19,965 nucleotides of DNA from an uncultured Eubacteriales bacterium (GCA_902477055.1 CABSFY010000038.1:1-19965), one strand, 5' to 3'; shown: positions 1-6,851, counted from the first letter of the stretch. The notes: generated by a model not told the origin, from the sequence alone. Numbers and translations are program-made.

Positions 1-132
1 CATTTGCTCAAGGTGTTTGTTCATGTTTCTCGTTGTTTAATTTACAAGGTACACCGCTGCGTCCGCAGCCTATTGAAAAAGCTGTTCCACAGGTTCATCA
101 GGTTTTGCCCTCCGCTGTGGCGCATCTTTTAC
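1..132 (-). promoter_or_regulatory. Probable rRNA operon 5' leader (16S would start left of the window)
   Basis: This is the untranslated stretch downstream of the two tandem minus-strand promoters. Read on the minus strand it contains ACCTTGTAAATTAAACAACG at 32-51, which resembles the boxA-like antitermination leader found before clostridial rRNA genes. It is followed by a second CACCTTGAGCAA stretch near the window edge. The rRNA itself is not in the window, so the assignment rests on the leader motif and on the promoter architecture. An alternative is a protein starting at the minus-strand ATG at 22-24 (MNKHLEQM), but its ribosome-binding site is weak and a leader of over 100 nt suits rRNA better. 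Confidence 0.5.
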
Positions 133-161
133 ATTGTAGCATCCGGAATGGGATTTGTCAA
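133..161 (-). promoter_or_regulatory. Sigma-A promoter P2 (downstream of the tandem pair)
   Basis: On the minus strand the sequence reads TTGACA (156-161), a 17-nt spacer, then TACAAT (133-138). The -35 is a perfect consensus hexamer and the -10 has one mismatch. Runs of A lie just upstream (on the plus strand, T-runs at 165-182), as in UP elements of rRNA promoters. It fires leftward out of the window. Confidence 0.85.
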
Positions 162-225
162 GAACTTTTTTCGACTTTTTTCAAGTTTCTTCAGCCTCAC
201 AGGCCCGTTCCGAATTTGCTTGAAT

Positions 226-292
226 ATTCTAGCAAGGAATTGCCGTTTTGTCAACACTTTTTTTCGATTTTTCTCAAAATTTTTTGATTTTC
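226..292 (-). promoter_or_regulatory. Sigma-A promoter P1 with A-tract UP element
   Basis: On the minus strand the sequence reads TTGACA (249-254), a 17-nt spacer, then TAGAAT (226-231). The -10 lies 93 bp upstream of that of P2, a spacing like the tandem promoters of Bacillus rRNA operons. Upstream, 255-292 is almost pure A/T with phased A-tracts, a classic UP element. The stop codon of the gerAB-like gene (251-253) lies inside the -35 hexamer, and the last dozen codons of that gene run through the UP element, so gene end and promoter share the same DNA. No terminator separates the two units. Confidence 0.85.
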
Positions 293-1207
293 AACCCATA
301 GTAGGCAAATCGGAAGAACGGCCCAAAATATTGTGCTTCCGATCGCAGTCAACGCGGCCGGGAGGGCGGCGCTCAGCCAGAGGCCGGAGCCGCCGCCGAC
401 AAAGTTCAGCGGCGCGGACCAGCGCATCTCGCCGGGGACCAGCACGCGCCACAGCTCCCGGTTGACCGCGCAGAGCAGACCGAGCAGGCTGAAGCCACCG
501 GCCGTCAGCGCGGCGGAAACGAGCGGCTCGAAGCGCTCCATCGCGCCGAGGACGCTGACGCTCTTGGCCGCGTCGTAGAACGGAAAGTCGATTGCGCCCG
601 CAAGCTGCGGTGAGAGGCTTCCCGCCGTGATGAGTGCTGCGAGGACAGCGAAACTGCCGCCGCCGATGCACCAGCCGAGCGGCTTTGTTCGCCCCTGCGC
701 CAGCCAGACGGCCGTCAGCGGCGCGAGCGCCCACGGCAGCAGCGTCCAATCGGCGCGCGTGACCGGAGCCAGCCAATCCGTTCGCAGCTGCGGCAGGGCG
801 AAGGCATAGAGCACGGCGAACAGGGCGCTCAGAAAGAAAAAGCTGACGGCGCTGACGCGCAGGACGATCGCCGCACCCTTGCCAGCCGCGTAGGCCGCGA
901 GGAGCAGGAGCAGCAGACCGATGATTGCGCCGCCGCCCGGATAAATCCCGCAAAGCAGTCGCGCTCCCGCGCCGAGGAGCAGTAAATTCCATGCCCAGAG
1001 CGCCCAGAGCGCGATTCTGCCGCCGCCGGTTTTCGCAACACTTTCGGCAGGGTTCGCCTCCGAGCGCAGAAAGCGCAGGAGAAAGACGAGCGCGGCCACG
1101 GCGAGGCACGTCAGTCCAGACCAGAGCCAACCAACGCGCGGCAGCAGGACGATCGCCGGGACGGAAAAAGCGCACAGCGCCGTCGCGCAGAGCTGGCGGC
1201 TACGCAT
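251..1207 (-). CDS. GerAB-type spore germination permease subunit
   Basis: The 318-residue protein is almost entirely hydrophobic, with about nine or ten membrane segments. It has the loop typical of GerAB/endospore permeases, FPFYDAAKSVSVLGAMERFE at about residues 208-227. GerAB proteins (APC-superfamily permeases) form the germinant-binding transmembrane part of the inner spore-membrane receptor, alongside GerAA and GerAC. It is shorter than the usual 360 or so residues. It overlaps the preceding GerC-like gene by 8 bp, so the two are translationally coupled. The C-terminus is a short basic tail ending KIEKKC, encoded by the A-rich DNA of the downstream rRNA-type promoter. The family call is from visible resemblance; the divergence makes the particular receptor type unknowable here. 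Confidence 0.72.
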   Translation of the reverse strand: MRSRQLCATALCAFSVPAIVLLPRVGWLWSGLTCLAVAALVFLLRFLRSEANPAESVAKTGGGRIALWALWAWNLLLLGAGARLLCGIYPGGGAIIGLLLLLLAAYAAGKGAAIVLRVSAVSFFFLSALFAVLYAFALPQLRTDWLAPVTRADWTLLPWALAPLTAVWLAQGRTKPLGWCIGGGSFAVLAALITAGSLSPQLAGAIDFPFYDAAKSVSVLGAMERFEPLVSAALTAGGFSLLGLLCAVNRELWRVLVPGEMRWSAPLNFVGGGSGLWLSAALPAALTAIGSTIFWAVLPICLLWVENQKILRKIEKKC

Positions 1208-1613
1208 ACAGCGCCCTCAGCTCCGCAACGCTCAGCTTACTTTGATGCGCGGAATAATATTCATTTAACAGTTCCTCATCCTGCAATTCCGGGGCAAAAT
1301 AGACCTGCGCGGCAGGACGCAGGATGCCGCTTTCGATCGCCTCGCGGACGATCGTGCCGCCGCAGAATATGATCTGCTCGGCGGTGTCGAAAAACACGTC
1401 GCCGGGGGCATTTTCGCGCAGATTTTCGACGGCGGCGGCCCAATCCTTGCCGGTCCCTTCCCCCGCATCGCTCCGGATATGCACACCCGCTACGCTTTTC
1501 TCGACCTGTAACGTGCGGATTGGCAGGAGCAACGCCGTGTCATACTCGCGGAAGGGTAGGCCGAACACCATCGTCAGCGCCGCCGCCAGCAGCACCGTGG
1601 GGAGCCATTTCAT
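1200..1613 (-). CDS. Short GerC-like spore germination protein (N-terminal domain only)
   Basis: The product has 137 residues. Residues 1-19 form a signal peptide or membrane anchor, followed by a domain resembling the N-terminal domain of Ger(x)C proteins: beta strands, a G-KDW-AAVENL helix, then EQIIFCGGTIVREAIESGIL. GerAC proteins are normally about 350-400 residues and are lipoproteins. This one stops after the first domain and has no cysteine in or after its signal segment, so it cannot be lipidated in the usual way. The start is preceded by AAAGAGG about 9 nt upstream. The position between gerA and gerAB, and the 8-bp overlap with gerAB, support a germination role. It may be a genuine reduced subunit or a decayed gene; the open reading frame itself is intact. 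Confidence 0.6.
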   Translation of the reverse strand: MKWLPTVLLAAALTMVFGLPFREYDTALLLPIRTLQVEKSVAGVHIRSDAGEGTGKDWAAAVENLRENAPGDVFFDTAEQIIFCGGTIVREAIESGILRPAAQVYFAPELQDEELLNEYYSAHQSKLSVAELRALYA

Positions 1614-1639
1614 TGCATCACAACCTCTTTATCATAGTA

Positions 1640-2130
1640 GGATAGGGAACGCAATTTTTACGGGCCGCGTCCCCGATGCCCCGCATGCAGGCAGTATCGA
1701 AATCCGTTCGTAGGGCGGGCTGCCCTCAGCCCGCCGCGGAAAGGCAGGATTGATTTCGTGAATAATATTGTTCCGTGTGCCTTCTTCGCCGTGGGGGGAG
1801 GGATGTCAAAGATGGCCTCCTCCACGGACCATGACGGCAATTTTTATCGTTCAACCGGAGCCGGGATAAACCGGAACGTGCCTACACGGCGCGATGTGGG
1901 CATCGCGCCCTACGCAAAAACTGATCTTGTGCGCAAAAACGTTCACCTCTCCGTAGGGCGGGGTCACCTGACCCCGCCGCTGCTGGCACTTTGACTTTGC
2001 TGCAAGCCTCATTGCAACGTACACCTGCGGGCGCGGGACTCCTTCAGTCACGGCTTCGCCGTGCCAGCTCCCTCAAAGAGGGAGCCAAGGAACGGCGCAC
2101 ACCTTAAGGCCCCTTTCTACAGGGGCGGCT
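1640..2130. repeat. Modular hairpin repeat block between gerA and the gerC-like gene
   Basis: The 537 bases from 1614 to 2150 hold no convincing gene. They contain hairpin modules: GGCGGGCTG/CAGCCCGCC (1714-1735, loop CCCT); an imperfect stem CCGTGG...CCACGG with a long loop (about 1790-1828); GGCGCGATG/CATCGCGCC (1888-1909, loop TGGG); GGCGGGGTCA/TGACCCCGCC (1957-1978, loop CC). A two-hairpin module at about 2050-2093 has stems CACGGC/GCCGTG and GCTCCCTC/GAGGGAGC. Each of the first type is flanked by CGTAG on the side where related copies elsewhere in the window also have it. Confidence 0.8.
2109..2126 (-). terminator. Possible hairpin terminator after gerA
   Basis: GCCCCT (2109-2114) and AGGGGC (2121-2126) form a 6-bp GC stem with a 6-nt loop, 24 nt past the gerA stop. 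No U-run follows on the minus strand (the next bases read CTTAAGG), so efficient intrinsic termination is doubtful. It could equally be one more hairpin of the repeat block. Confidence 0.3.
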
Positions 2131-2150
2131 TGTGCTTGTCGGCAGCCGGT

Positions 2151-3599
2151 CTATTTTTGATTTCTTTCGTCGAGCGTGCGGAACTGAGGGGCGCGGAATT
2201 TTTCGCGGTTGAGGCGGCGGCGGAGGAGCAGCCTGCCGCCGCTCACGCCGGAAAACGGCGCGAGGTAGCTCTCGCCCATCGATTCCAGCCCCGCAAGGTG
2301 CGTCAGCAGGCACAGCGCACCGACCGTCACGCCGAACAGACCGCCGAGGCTGGCCAGCACCGCCAACAAAAACCGCCACAGCCGCAGCGCGTCGGCCAAG
2401 CCCCGCGCGGGCTGGGCAAAGCCGCAGATGCCCGCCGCCGCAACGACGATGAGCGCCGCGGGCGACACGAATTTCGCCTCCACCGCCGCCGTACCGACGA
2501 CGAGGCCGCCGATGATGGACAGGCTCTGCCCGATGGACTGCGGCAAGGCGATGCTGGCCTCACGCAGCAGCTCGAAGGCGACGAGCAGGCCGAGAATTTC
2601 AAAAATCGTCGGGAACGGCACAGCGTGCTTGCTCTCAATGATGGATTTGAGGAGGAGCGTGGGCAGCATCTCCGGGTGAAATGCCGCCATTGCTACGTAA
2701 AGCGCCGGTAAAAACAGACCGATCAGCAGCGCAGCATAGCGAATGAGGCGCGTGGCAGTCGCGGTCAGGTAATTCACGCCGCGGTCCTCCGCCGCCGTCA
2801 TGAGATAGCCGAGATCGACCGGCGCGAGATAACCCTGTGGCAGGCCGTCCACCAGCAGGCCGACGCGGCCGTCGAGCAGACCCTGTGCAAAGCGGTCCGT
2901 CCGCTCGGTATACTGTAACAGCGGAAATGCCGTCGGGCGCGAGCCGGTCACATATTCCTCGACCGACGCGGGCGACACCATGCCGTCGATGTCAATCTCG
3001 TCCAGCCGCGCCTTCATGCGTGCAACGAGCGCGGGGTCGGTCAGCCCGTCGATGGAAACGACGGTGACGTTCGTCAGGCTCCGCTGCCCGACGGCCGTTT
3101 CGTAAAGGCGCAGCGCGGGCGTGCGCAGATGGCGCCTTAAAAGGCTCGTATTCGTGCGGACGGTTTCGGTAAACGCGTCCTTCGGTCCTTTGACGGTGTT
3201 TTCGACCTCCGGCGCGGAGGGCGAGCGCTTCTCGCCGGTCTTGTCCTCAAAGGCGATCGCGTCCTCGCCGAACAGTACGACGCAGAAGCCGTTGACCAGC
3301 TTCTTGGCCACGGTGTTCAAGTCCGGACAGGGGTCGGCAACGGAGTTGTAGACCGTCGAGTGCAGCGACCGCTCGTAAAGCTCCCGCATCGTCCCGCCGA
3401 ACGCGTCCTGCATCAGCGGCTTGACGACATACTCCGAGATGTCGCCGCCGGAAGTCAACCCGTCGAGCGCATATATATATAATGTATGCGCCTTGATGCG
3501 CAGCTCGCGGCGAATGAAGTCCCCCGCGCCGTCGAAGATCGCCGAAATGTTCTCGTCCGTGATCGCGCCGACATAGCACCCGTCCGGTAACCGTTCCAT
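2151..3599 (-). CDS. GerA-family spore germination receptor subunit
   Basis: The 482-residue product matches the GerAA/SpoVAF family in length and layout. A soluble N-terminal half (about residues 1-270) contains the family pattern near residues 170-275: NTSLLRRHLRT, then VVSIDGLTDPALVARMKARL, DGMVSPASVEEY and RVGLLVDGLPQGYLAPVD. A C-terminal half has about five membrane segments with the conserved HPEMLPTLLLKSIIESKHAVPFP, FELLREASIALPQSIGQSLS and VGTAAVEAKFVSPA stretches. GerA subunits belong to the nutrient receptor in the inner spore membrane and, with the B and C subunits, form the germinant-gated complex. I chose the ATG at 3597-3599 because AGAGGTGAG lies 6 nt upstream; an in-frame ATG 39 codons earlier would add a basic, unconserved extension and lacks a good ribosome-binding site. 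It is probably under a forespore sigma factor, but I could not identify that promoter. Confidence 0.9.
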   Translation of the reverse strand: MERLPDGCYVGAITDENISAIFDGAGDFIRRELRIKAHTLYIYALDGLTSGGDISEYVVKPLMQDAFGGTMRELYERSLHSTVYNSVADPCPDLNTVAKKLVNGFCVVLFGEDAIAFEDKTGEKRSPSAPEVENTVKGPKDAFTETVRTNTSLLRRHLRTPALRLYETAVGQRSLTNVTVVSIDGLTDPALVARMKARLDEIDIDGMVSPASVEEYVTGSRPTAFPLLQYTERTDRFAQGLLDGRVGLLVDGLPQGYLAPVDLGYLMTAAEDRGVNYLTATATRLIRYAALLIGLFLPALYVAMAAFHPEMLPTLLLKSIIESKHAVPFPTIFEILGLLVAFELLREASIALPQSIGQSLSIIGGLVVGTAAVEAKFVSPAALIVVAAAGICGFAQPARGLADALRLWRFLLAVLASLGGLFGVTVGALCLLTHLAGLESMGESYLAPFSGVSGGRLLLRRRLNREKFRAPQFRTLDERNQK

Positions 3600-3659
3600 T
3601 TTTTTCTCACCTCTGGGCGCTAGTTTTCCCGCCGGAGGAAAAAGTATGCAGGAAAACGC

Positions 3660-3687
3660 GGAACCTCGGCGGCGAATTTTCCGTCTT
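3660..3687 (+). promoter_or_regulatory. ECF-type promoter, probably autoregulated
   Basis: GGAACC (3660-3665), a 16-nt spacer and CGTCTT (3682-3687) match the general ECF promoter pattern (GGAAC then CGTC after 16-17 nt). It lies about 50 nt upstream of the ATG of an ECF sigma factor, and such promoters are typically recognised by the sigma they express. No good sigma-A promoter is seen in this divergent gap. Confidence 0.65.
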
Positions 3688-3737
3688 GATAGGTGAAGGA
3701 TCCTTTTGTGTGACAAAAATTTGCAGCGGAGGCGGGT

Positions 3738-4289
3738 ATGGACGAGGAAAAAATTCTTGCGTTATTGACGCGTCATGAGGAAGCCGGGCTGGACGCGGCG
3801 TTGGCGCACTACGGCGGGCGGCTGCGGGCGCTGGCGGCGGGCATCGTCGGCGCAGAGGCGGCCGAGGAGTGCGTAAACGACGCGCTTTTGGCCGCGTGGA
3901 ACGCCATTCCGCCCGCACCGGAGCATCTGTTCGCGTATCTTTGCCGCTTGACGCGCAATCTCGCGCTCGACCGCTGCCGCAGCGAAACGGCGCAGAAGCG
4001 CGGTGGAAGCGTCCTGCGGCTGTCGCTGGAGGAGCTGGACGAGTGCATTTCCGGCGGCGATGACCCGGCAAAGCACGTGCAGGGCAGCGTGTTACAGGAC
4101 GCAATCAATACCTTTCTGCACGGCCGGCCTGTGCGGGAGCGGATGCTGTTTCTGGCGCGTTACTTCTATGCTATGCCGCTGCGCGACATTGCCGCGCGGT
4201 TCTCCATGCGCGAGGGCGCTGTCAAATCGGCCCTCCGGCGCACGCGGGAACGCCTGCGGCGTTATCTGGAACAGGAGGAACTGTTATGA
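3738..4289 (+). CDS. ECF-subfamily RNA polymerase sigma factor
   Basis: The 183-residue protein has two recognisable regions. Sigma region 2 spans about residues 12-80 (AAEECVNDALLAAWNAI followed by FAYLCRLTRNLALDRCR). Region 4, about residues 130-178, is a helix-turn-helix (ERMLFLARYFYAMPLRDIAA, then EGAVKSALRRTRERLRRYL). The linker between them is short, as in ECF (group 4) sigmas. It directs core RNA polymerase to ECF promoters. GGAGG lies 6 nt before the ATG. Its stop overlaps the next start in an ATGA, the usual coupling of an ECF sigma to its membrane anti-sigma factor. The inducing signal is not evident. Confidence 0.9.
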   Translation: MDEEKILALLTRHEEAGLDAALAHYGGRLRALAAGIVGAEAAEECVNDALLAAWNAIPPAPEHLFAYLCRLTRNLALDRCRSETAQKRGGSVLRLSLEELDECISGGDDPAKHVQGSVLQDAINTFLHGRPVRERMLFLARYFYAMPLRDIAARFSMREGAVKSALRRTRERLRRYLEQEELL

Positions 4290-5542
4290 ATCGTGACGAG
4301 CTATATCGGGCCATCGGCGGCGCGGACGACGCGCTGCTGACGGAGTTTGAAAACGGGCAGAAAAAATCCCCCGGACCGTGGAAGCGATGGGGGGCGTTGG
4401 CGGCGTGCGCGGCGGTGCTGCTCGGCGGGGCGTTTTTGTGGCGGCCGTGGCGGCTGACGGAGCAGACGGCTGCGCCGACGGAACCGCCCGCGCCCACGAG
4501 CGCAACCGCATCGGAGACACTGACCGAAACGAACACGCCGTCCGCGCCGCTGCCGGAGCTGGTTTTCGCAGACGGCGGCTATGACACGGCGCTGGACATC
4601 GCGCTGCCGGAGGGCTACTTTATTCGCGAGCTGACGAACGCGCAGATCGCGGCGATCTGGGGCCAGGAGGCGCTGTCGTGGGAGGGCACGTCGCCTGACA
4701 TTTTCGGAGAGGTTATCTATGACGGAACCGGAACGCCGTGGGTCGTGCAGCTCGATGCGGCGCTGAACGGTGAAACGCTGCGGCTGGAGCTGTCGCCGGG
4801 ACGGCTGCCGCCGCAGTGCATAGTCCTCGAGGGTAGCGAAACGTGCGATTTTTATGGCACGGCAGTCACGGCCCACACCTACGGCGACTATGCAACGGTC
4901 GATTTTCTGCGCGGCGAGGGCGAAGCGGCGGTCGGCGTGCGGCTGACGCTGAACCCGGCGACGGAGGCGCTGAAGGAGCTGGCGCGGCGGGCCGTTTCGC
5001 AGTCCCTGCGGCCGGACGGGACGCTCGACCTGCTGTTTTTGCGGACGGACGACGTGCCGGAATGGCGCAGCGAGTCGCTTGACGAGGCGCAGGCGTATGC
5101 GGACGCGTCGTTTGGGGCGTATCTGCCCACAGAGCTGCCGGAAAATTACGCGTTCACCGGCGCGTGGCGCGAGCTGGGCGAAGACCGCGACTGGCTGTCG
5201 ATCAGCTGGGCCGACGAGCAGGGCAACGAGCTGTGCCTCGAGGTCAGCCATCCGGAAACGATCCCGGCTCTCGTCCACGCCGACCAGCCGCAGGCTTACG
5301 TCTGGGACTACTACGGCGCGGAGAAGCCCGCCGTGCCGGAGGAATATTACGAAACATGGATCGAGCCGGTGTTCTACCGCGACGAGGTCACCCCGGAGCT
5401 GCTGCTCACCCGCGCCCACCCCGAAGGCGACAGCGGCACCTACGCCGCCGACTTTGGCATCTTCACCCCCGACGGCACCCTTCTCACCATCCACGCCTAC
5501 GGAAGCCAAGCTGCCCTCGCCGCCCTGTTTCGGATTCTGTAG
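4286..5542 (+). CDS. Membrane anti-sigma factor / extracytoplasmic sensor
   Basis: The 418 residues divide into a short acidic cytoplasmic N-terminus (MNRDELYRAIGGADDALL), one membrane segment at about residues 36-52, a Thr/Pro/Ala-rich linker (about 58-88) and a roughly 330-residue extracytoplasmic domain. The start resembles many clostridial anti-sigma proteins that begin MN-DELF-AI and reach the membrane within 40 residues. Type II orientation is predicted. It should hold the upstream sigma factor inactive and release it upon a signal sensed outside. The large outer domain has no motif I recognise, so the ligand is unknown. The ATGA overlap with the sigma gene supports an obligate pair. 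Confidence 0.75.
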   Translation: MNRDELYRAIGGADDALLTEFENGQKKSPGPWKRWGALAACAAVLLGGAFLWRPWRLTEQTAAPTEPPAPTSATASETLTETNTPSAPLPELVFADGGYDTALDIALPEGYFIRELTNAQIAAIWGQEALSWEGTSPDIFGEVIYDGTGTPWVVQLDAALNGETLRLELSPGRLPPQCIVLEGSETCDFYGTAVTAHTYGDYATVDFLRGEGEAAVGVRLTLNPATEALKELARRAVSQSLRPDGTLDLLFLRTDDVPEWRSESLDEAQAYADASFGAYLPTELPENYAFTGAWRELGEDRDWLSISWADEQGNELCLEVSHPETIPALVHADQPQAYVWDYYGAEKPAVPEEYYETWIEPVFYRDEVTPELLLTRAHPEGDSGTYAADFGIFTPDGTLLTIHAYGSQAALAALFRIL

Positions 5543-5568
5543 TAAATTTCCCGCGTAAGGCGGCACAT

Positions 5569-5613
5569 AATCCCTCTTTCCTGCATAAACTGGCAGCGAA
5601 AGGGGGATTTTTT
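5569..5613 (+). terminator. Strong hairpin with U-run; also masks the next gene's ribosome-binding site
   Basis: AATCCCTCTTTC (5569-5580) pairs with GAAAGGGGGATT (5598-5609) with one G-U pair. CTGC (5581-5584) extends the stem by pairing with GCAG (5593-5596), with one bulged C. The loop is 8 nt and six Ts end at 5613, directly before an ATG. This has the form of an intrinsic terminator for the sigma/anti-sigma operon. The Gs of the 3' arm are also the only ribosome-binding site of the ferritin-like gene, so the fold would hide it. Confidence 0.8.
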
Positions 5614-6063
5614 ATGAATCCGTTTGATGCCGCGGCGGCGGCGGTTTGGGCGCGGGTGCGAGGCGAGGAGGAGGGCGCGAGTCTGCCGGAGACGCTGCTT
5701 GCGCTGCTCTCCGACGAGCGAACCGAACGCAGCACCTATCTTCGCCTGACGCGCTTCCGCGCGGGAGCGCCGGTGTTCCGGACGTTGGCGCGGGAGGAGG
5801 GCTGTCATGCGCAAAGGCTGGCGGTGTTGTATTTTCTGTTGACCGGACAAACGGCATGCGCGCAAACCGGCGCGGTGCCGTGCTATCGCTGTCTTTCCGA
5901 GGCGCTGCGCGACCGCTTTGCGCAGGAGCAGAAAAGCGTTCAAGCCTACCGCGCCGCCGCCGACCGCTGGCCGGAACACGCGGCCTTCTTCTCCGCACTG
6001 GCCGCCCGGGAGCAATCCCACGCCGCCGCCCTTCTCCGACTGACGCAGAACATTTTATCGTAA
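5614..6063 (+). CDS. Ferritin-like / rubrerythrin-type domain protein
   Basis: The 149-residue helical protein carries carboxylate and histidine residues spaced as in a di-iron ferritin-like four-helix bundle: Glu38 (helix 1), Glu62-x-x-His65 (helix 2, REEGCHAQRL), Glu105 (helix 3, EQKSVQAYRAA) and Glu133-x-x-His136 (helix 4, REQSHAAAL). It lacks the rubredoxin tail of true rubrerythrins but has a cysteine-containing insert (CAQTGAVPCYRC, residues 82-93). A role in metal or oxidative-stress handling is inferred from the fold only. The start follows AGGGGG closely; that Shine-Dalgarno sequence is locked in the preceding hairpin. It may be read through from the sigma/anti-sigma operon. Confidence 0.65.
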   Translation: MNPFDAAAAAVWARVRGEEEGASLPETLLALLSDERTERSTYLRLTRFRAGAPVFRTLAREEGCHAQRLAVLYFLLTGQTACAQTGAVPCYRCLSEALRDRFAQEQKSVQAYRAAADRWPEHAAFFSALAAREQSHAAALLRLTQNILS

Positions 6064-6094
6064 TCCGTGCACAGATGCCGCTGCTTCGGGGGCT

Positions 6095-6625
6095 GCAAGC
6101 AAAATTGAAGCGCCAACAGCGGCGGGGTGAGGGCACCCCGCCCTACGCATAAGGGTATCGTTGGTGCGCCTAAGGTTGGATGGTGCGTAGGGCGCGATGC
6201 CCTCATCGCGCCGAGAGCGCAGCTCCGAACGGGACGCAGCTGCCGTGATGCCGTAGGGCGATTATCGATTGCCCGCCCCTCGCGCCGCAGCGCCTCGGCT
6301 TCCCCGCTGGGGAAGCTGTCGCGGCCAAAGGCCGTGACTGATAGGGTCCCCGCGCCCGCAGGCGCAGGTTGCAGGATGGTATGCACCAAAATTGAAGTGC
6401 CAGCAGCGGGGCGTCGGGGACGCCGCCCCCTACACAGCGGGCAAAGCCCGCTATTATTCACTATTCACTGTTCACCATTCACTATTCACTAAATCGATAC
6501 TGCCTGCACGCGGCGGGCGGCGGGCTGCCCGCCCTACGAACGGTATTCGATACTACCTGCACAGGCCGATGTGAGCATCGGCCTCTGCGCACGGAGCGAG
6601 CCTGCCAGCAGCGGCGGGAGTGGGT
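6095..6625. repeat. Modular hairpin repeat block between the ferritin-like gene and prs
   Basis: No gene is visible from 6064 to 6903. The block contains hairpins GGCGGGGTG/CACCCCGCC (6121-6142, loop AGGG), GGCGCGATG/CATCGCGCC (6191-6212, loop CCCT), a degenerate copy near 6251-6277, a two-hairpin GGCTTCCCC/GGGGAAGC module with a GCGGCC/GGCCGT second stem (about 6297-6345), GGCGTC/GACGCC (about 6409-6424), AGCGGGC/GCCCGCT (6436-6452), TTCACTA-like heptads (6452-6491), a GGCGGGC/GCCCGCC stem (6512-6533) and GGCCGATG/CATCGGCC (6564-6583, loop TGAG). From 6626 to 6747 I see no feature. Confidence 0.85.
6383..6504 (+). repeat. 122-bp inverted long repeat, left copy
   Basis: Position-by-position comparison with the reverse complement of 16799-16920 gives 118 identities in 122 positions and no gaps. 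It includes a GGCGTC/GACGCC stem, an AGCGGGC/GCCCGCT hairpin and the ATTCACT heptad tract. The flanks are also related but more diverged. Confidence 0.9.
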
Positions 6626-6747
6626 CATCTGATGAATTTGACTTGTGTGTTGCATTTTTGCCTGGGGACTTCTTGGTTTCATCTGTTTTCGACAAAAATT
6701 CCGGGAAAACGCAGGAGGAATTTGTTTGGTTTCCCCCGGAAAATCGG

Positions 6748-6776
6748 TGGACGAAACGGGAATAATCTGCTATAAT
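6748..6776 (+). promoter_or_regulatory. Sigma-A promoter for prs-pth-mfd
   Basis: TGGACG (6748-6753, 4 of 6 to consensus), a 17-nt spacer, and a perfect TATAAT (6771-6776). Transcription would start near 6783, leaving a leader of about 120 nt before prs. Confidence 0.75.
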
Positions 6777-6803
6777 ACATTCGGATTGATGGGTTTAGCG
6801 GCT

Positions 6804-6851
6804 GGTGCGGCAAAGTCGCAGGAATTCCTGCAAGAAAACCTGCGCCGCATC
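6804..6851 (+). promoter_or_regulatory. Structured prs leader with a perfect palindrome
   Basis: GGTGCGGC (6804-6811) pairs with GCCGCATC (6844-6851; one G-U pair). Inside lies a perfect 14-bp palindrome, GCAGGAATTCCTGC (6818-6831). This could be a folded mRNA leader or a DNA operator just downstream of the transcription start. It does not resemble a PurBox. Function is inferred from symmetry and location only. Confidence 0.4.

Noticed and set aside
1..24. Start of a protein gene on the minus strand (ATG at 22-24)
   Set aside because: Only eight codons are visible and the ribosome-binding site is poor. Tandem rRNA-type promoters and the boxA-like leader fit better, though this is not excluded.
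81..120. DnaA boxes in the left-edge leader (TGTTCCACA-like)
   Set aside because: Only a single 7-of-9 match is seen, with no cluster; it is expected by chance.
4301..5566. Long (421-codon) open frame on the minus strand, opposite the anti-sigma gene
   Set aside because: It is extremely Arg-rich, has no recognisable domain and lies antisense to a gene with a clear ribosome-binding site and coupling. It is a high-GC shadow frame.
6127..6492. Small open frames in the repeat blocks (products like CVGRDALIAP, and others at 1658-1840, 12076-12315, 13910-14224)
   Set aside because: These are translations of the hairpin modules in arbitrary frames. Their mutual similarity reflects repeated DNA, not a protein family.
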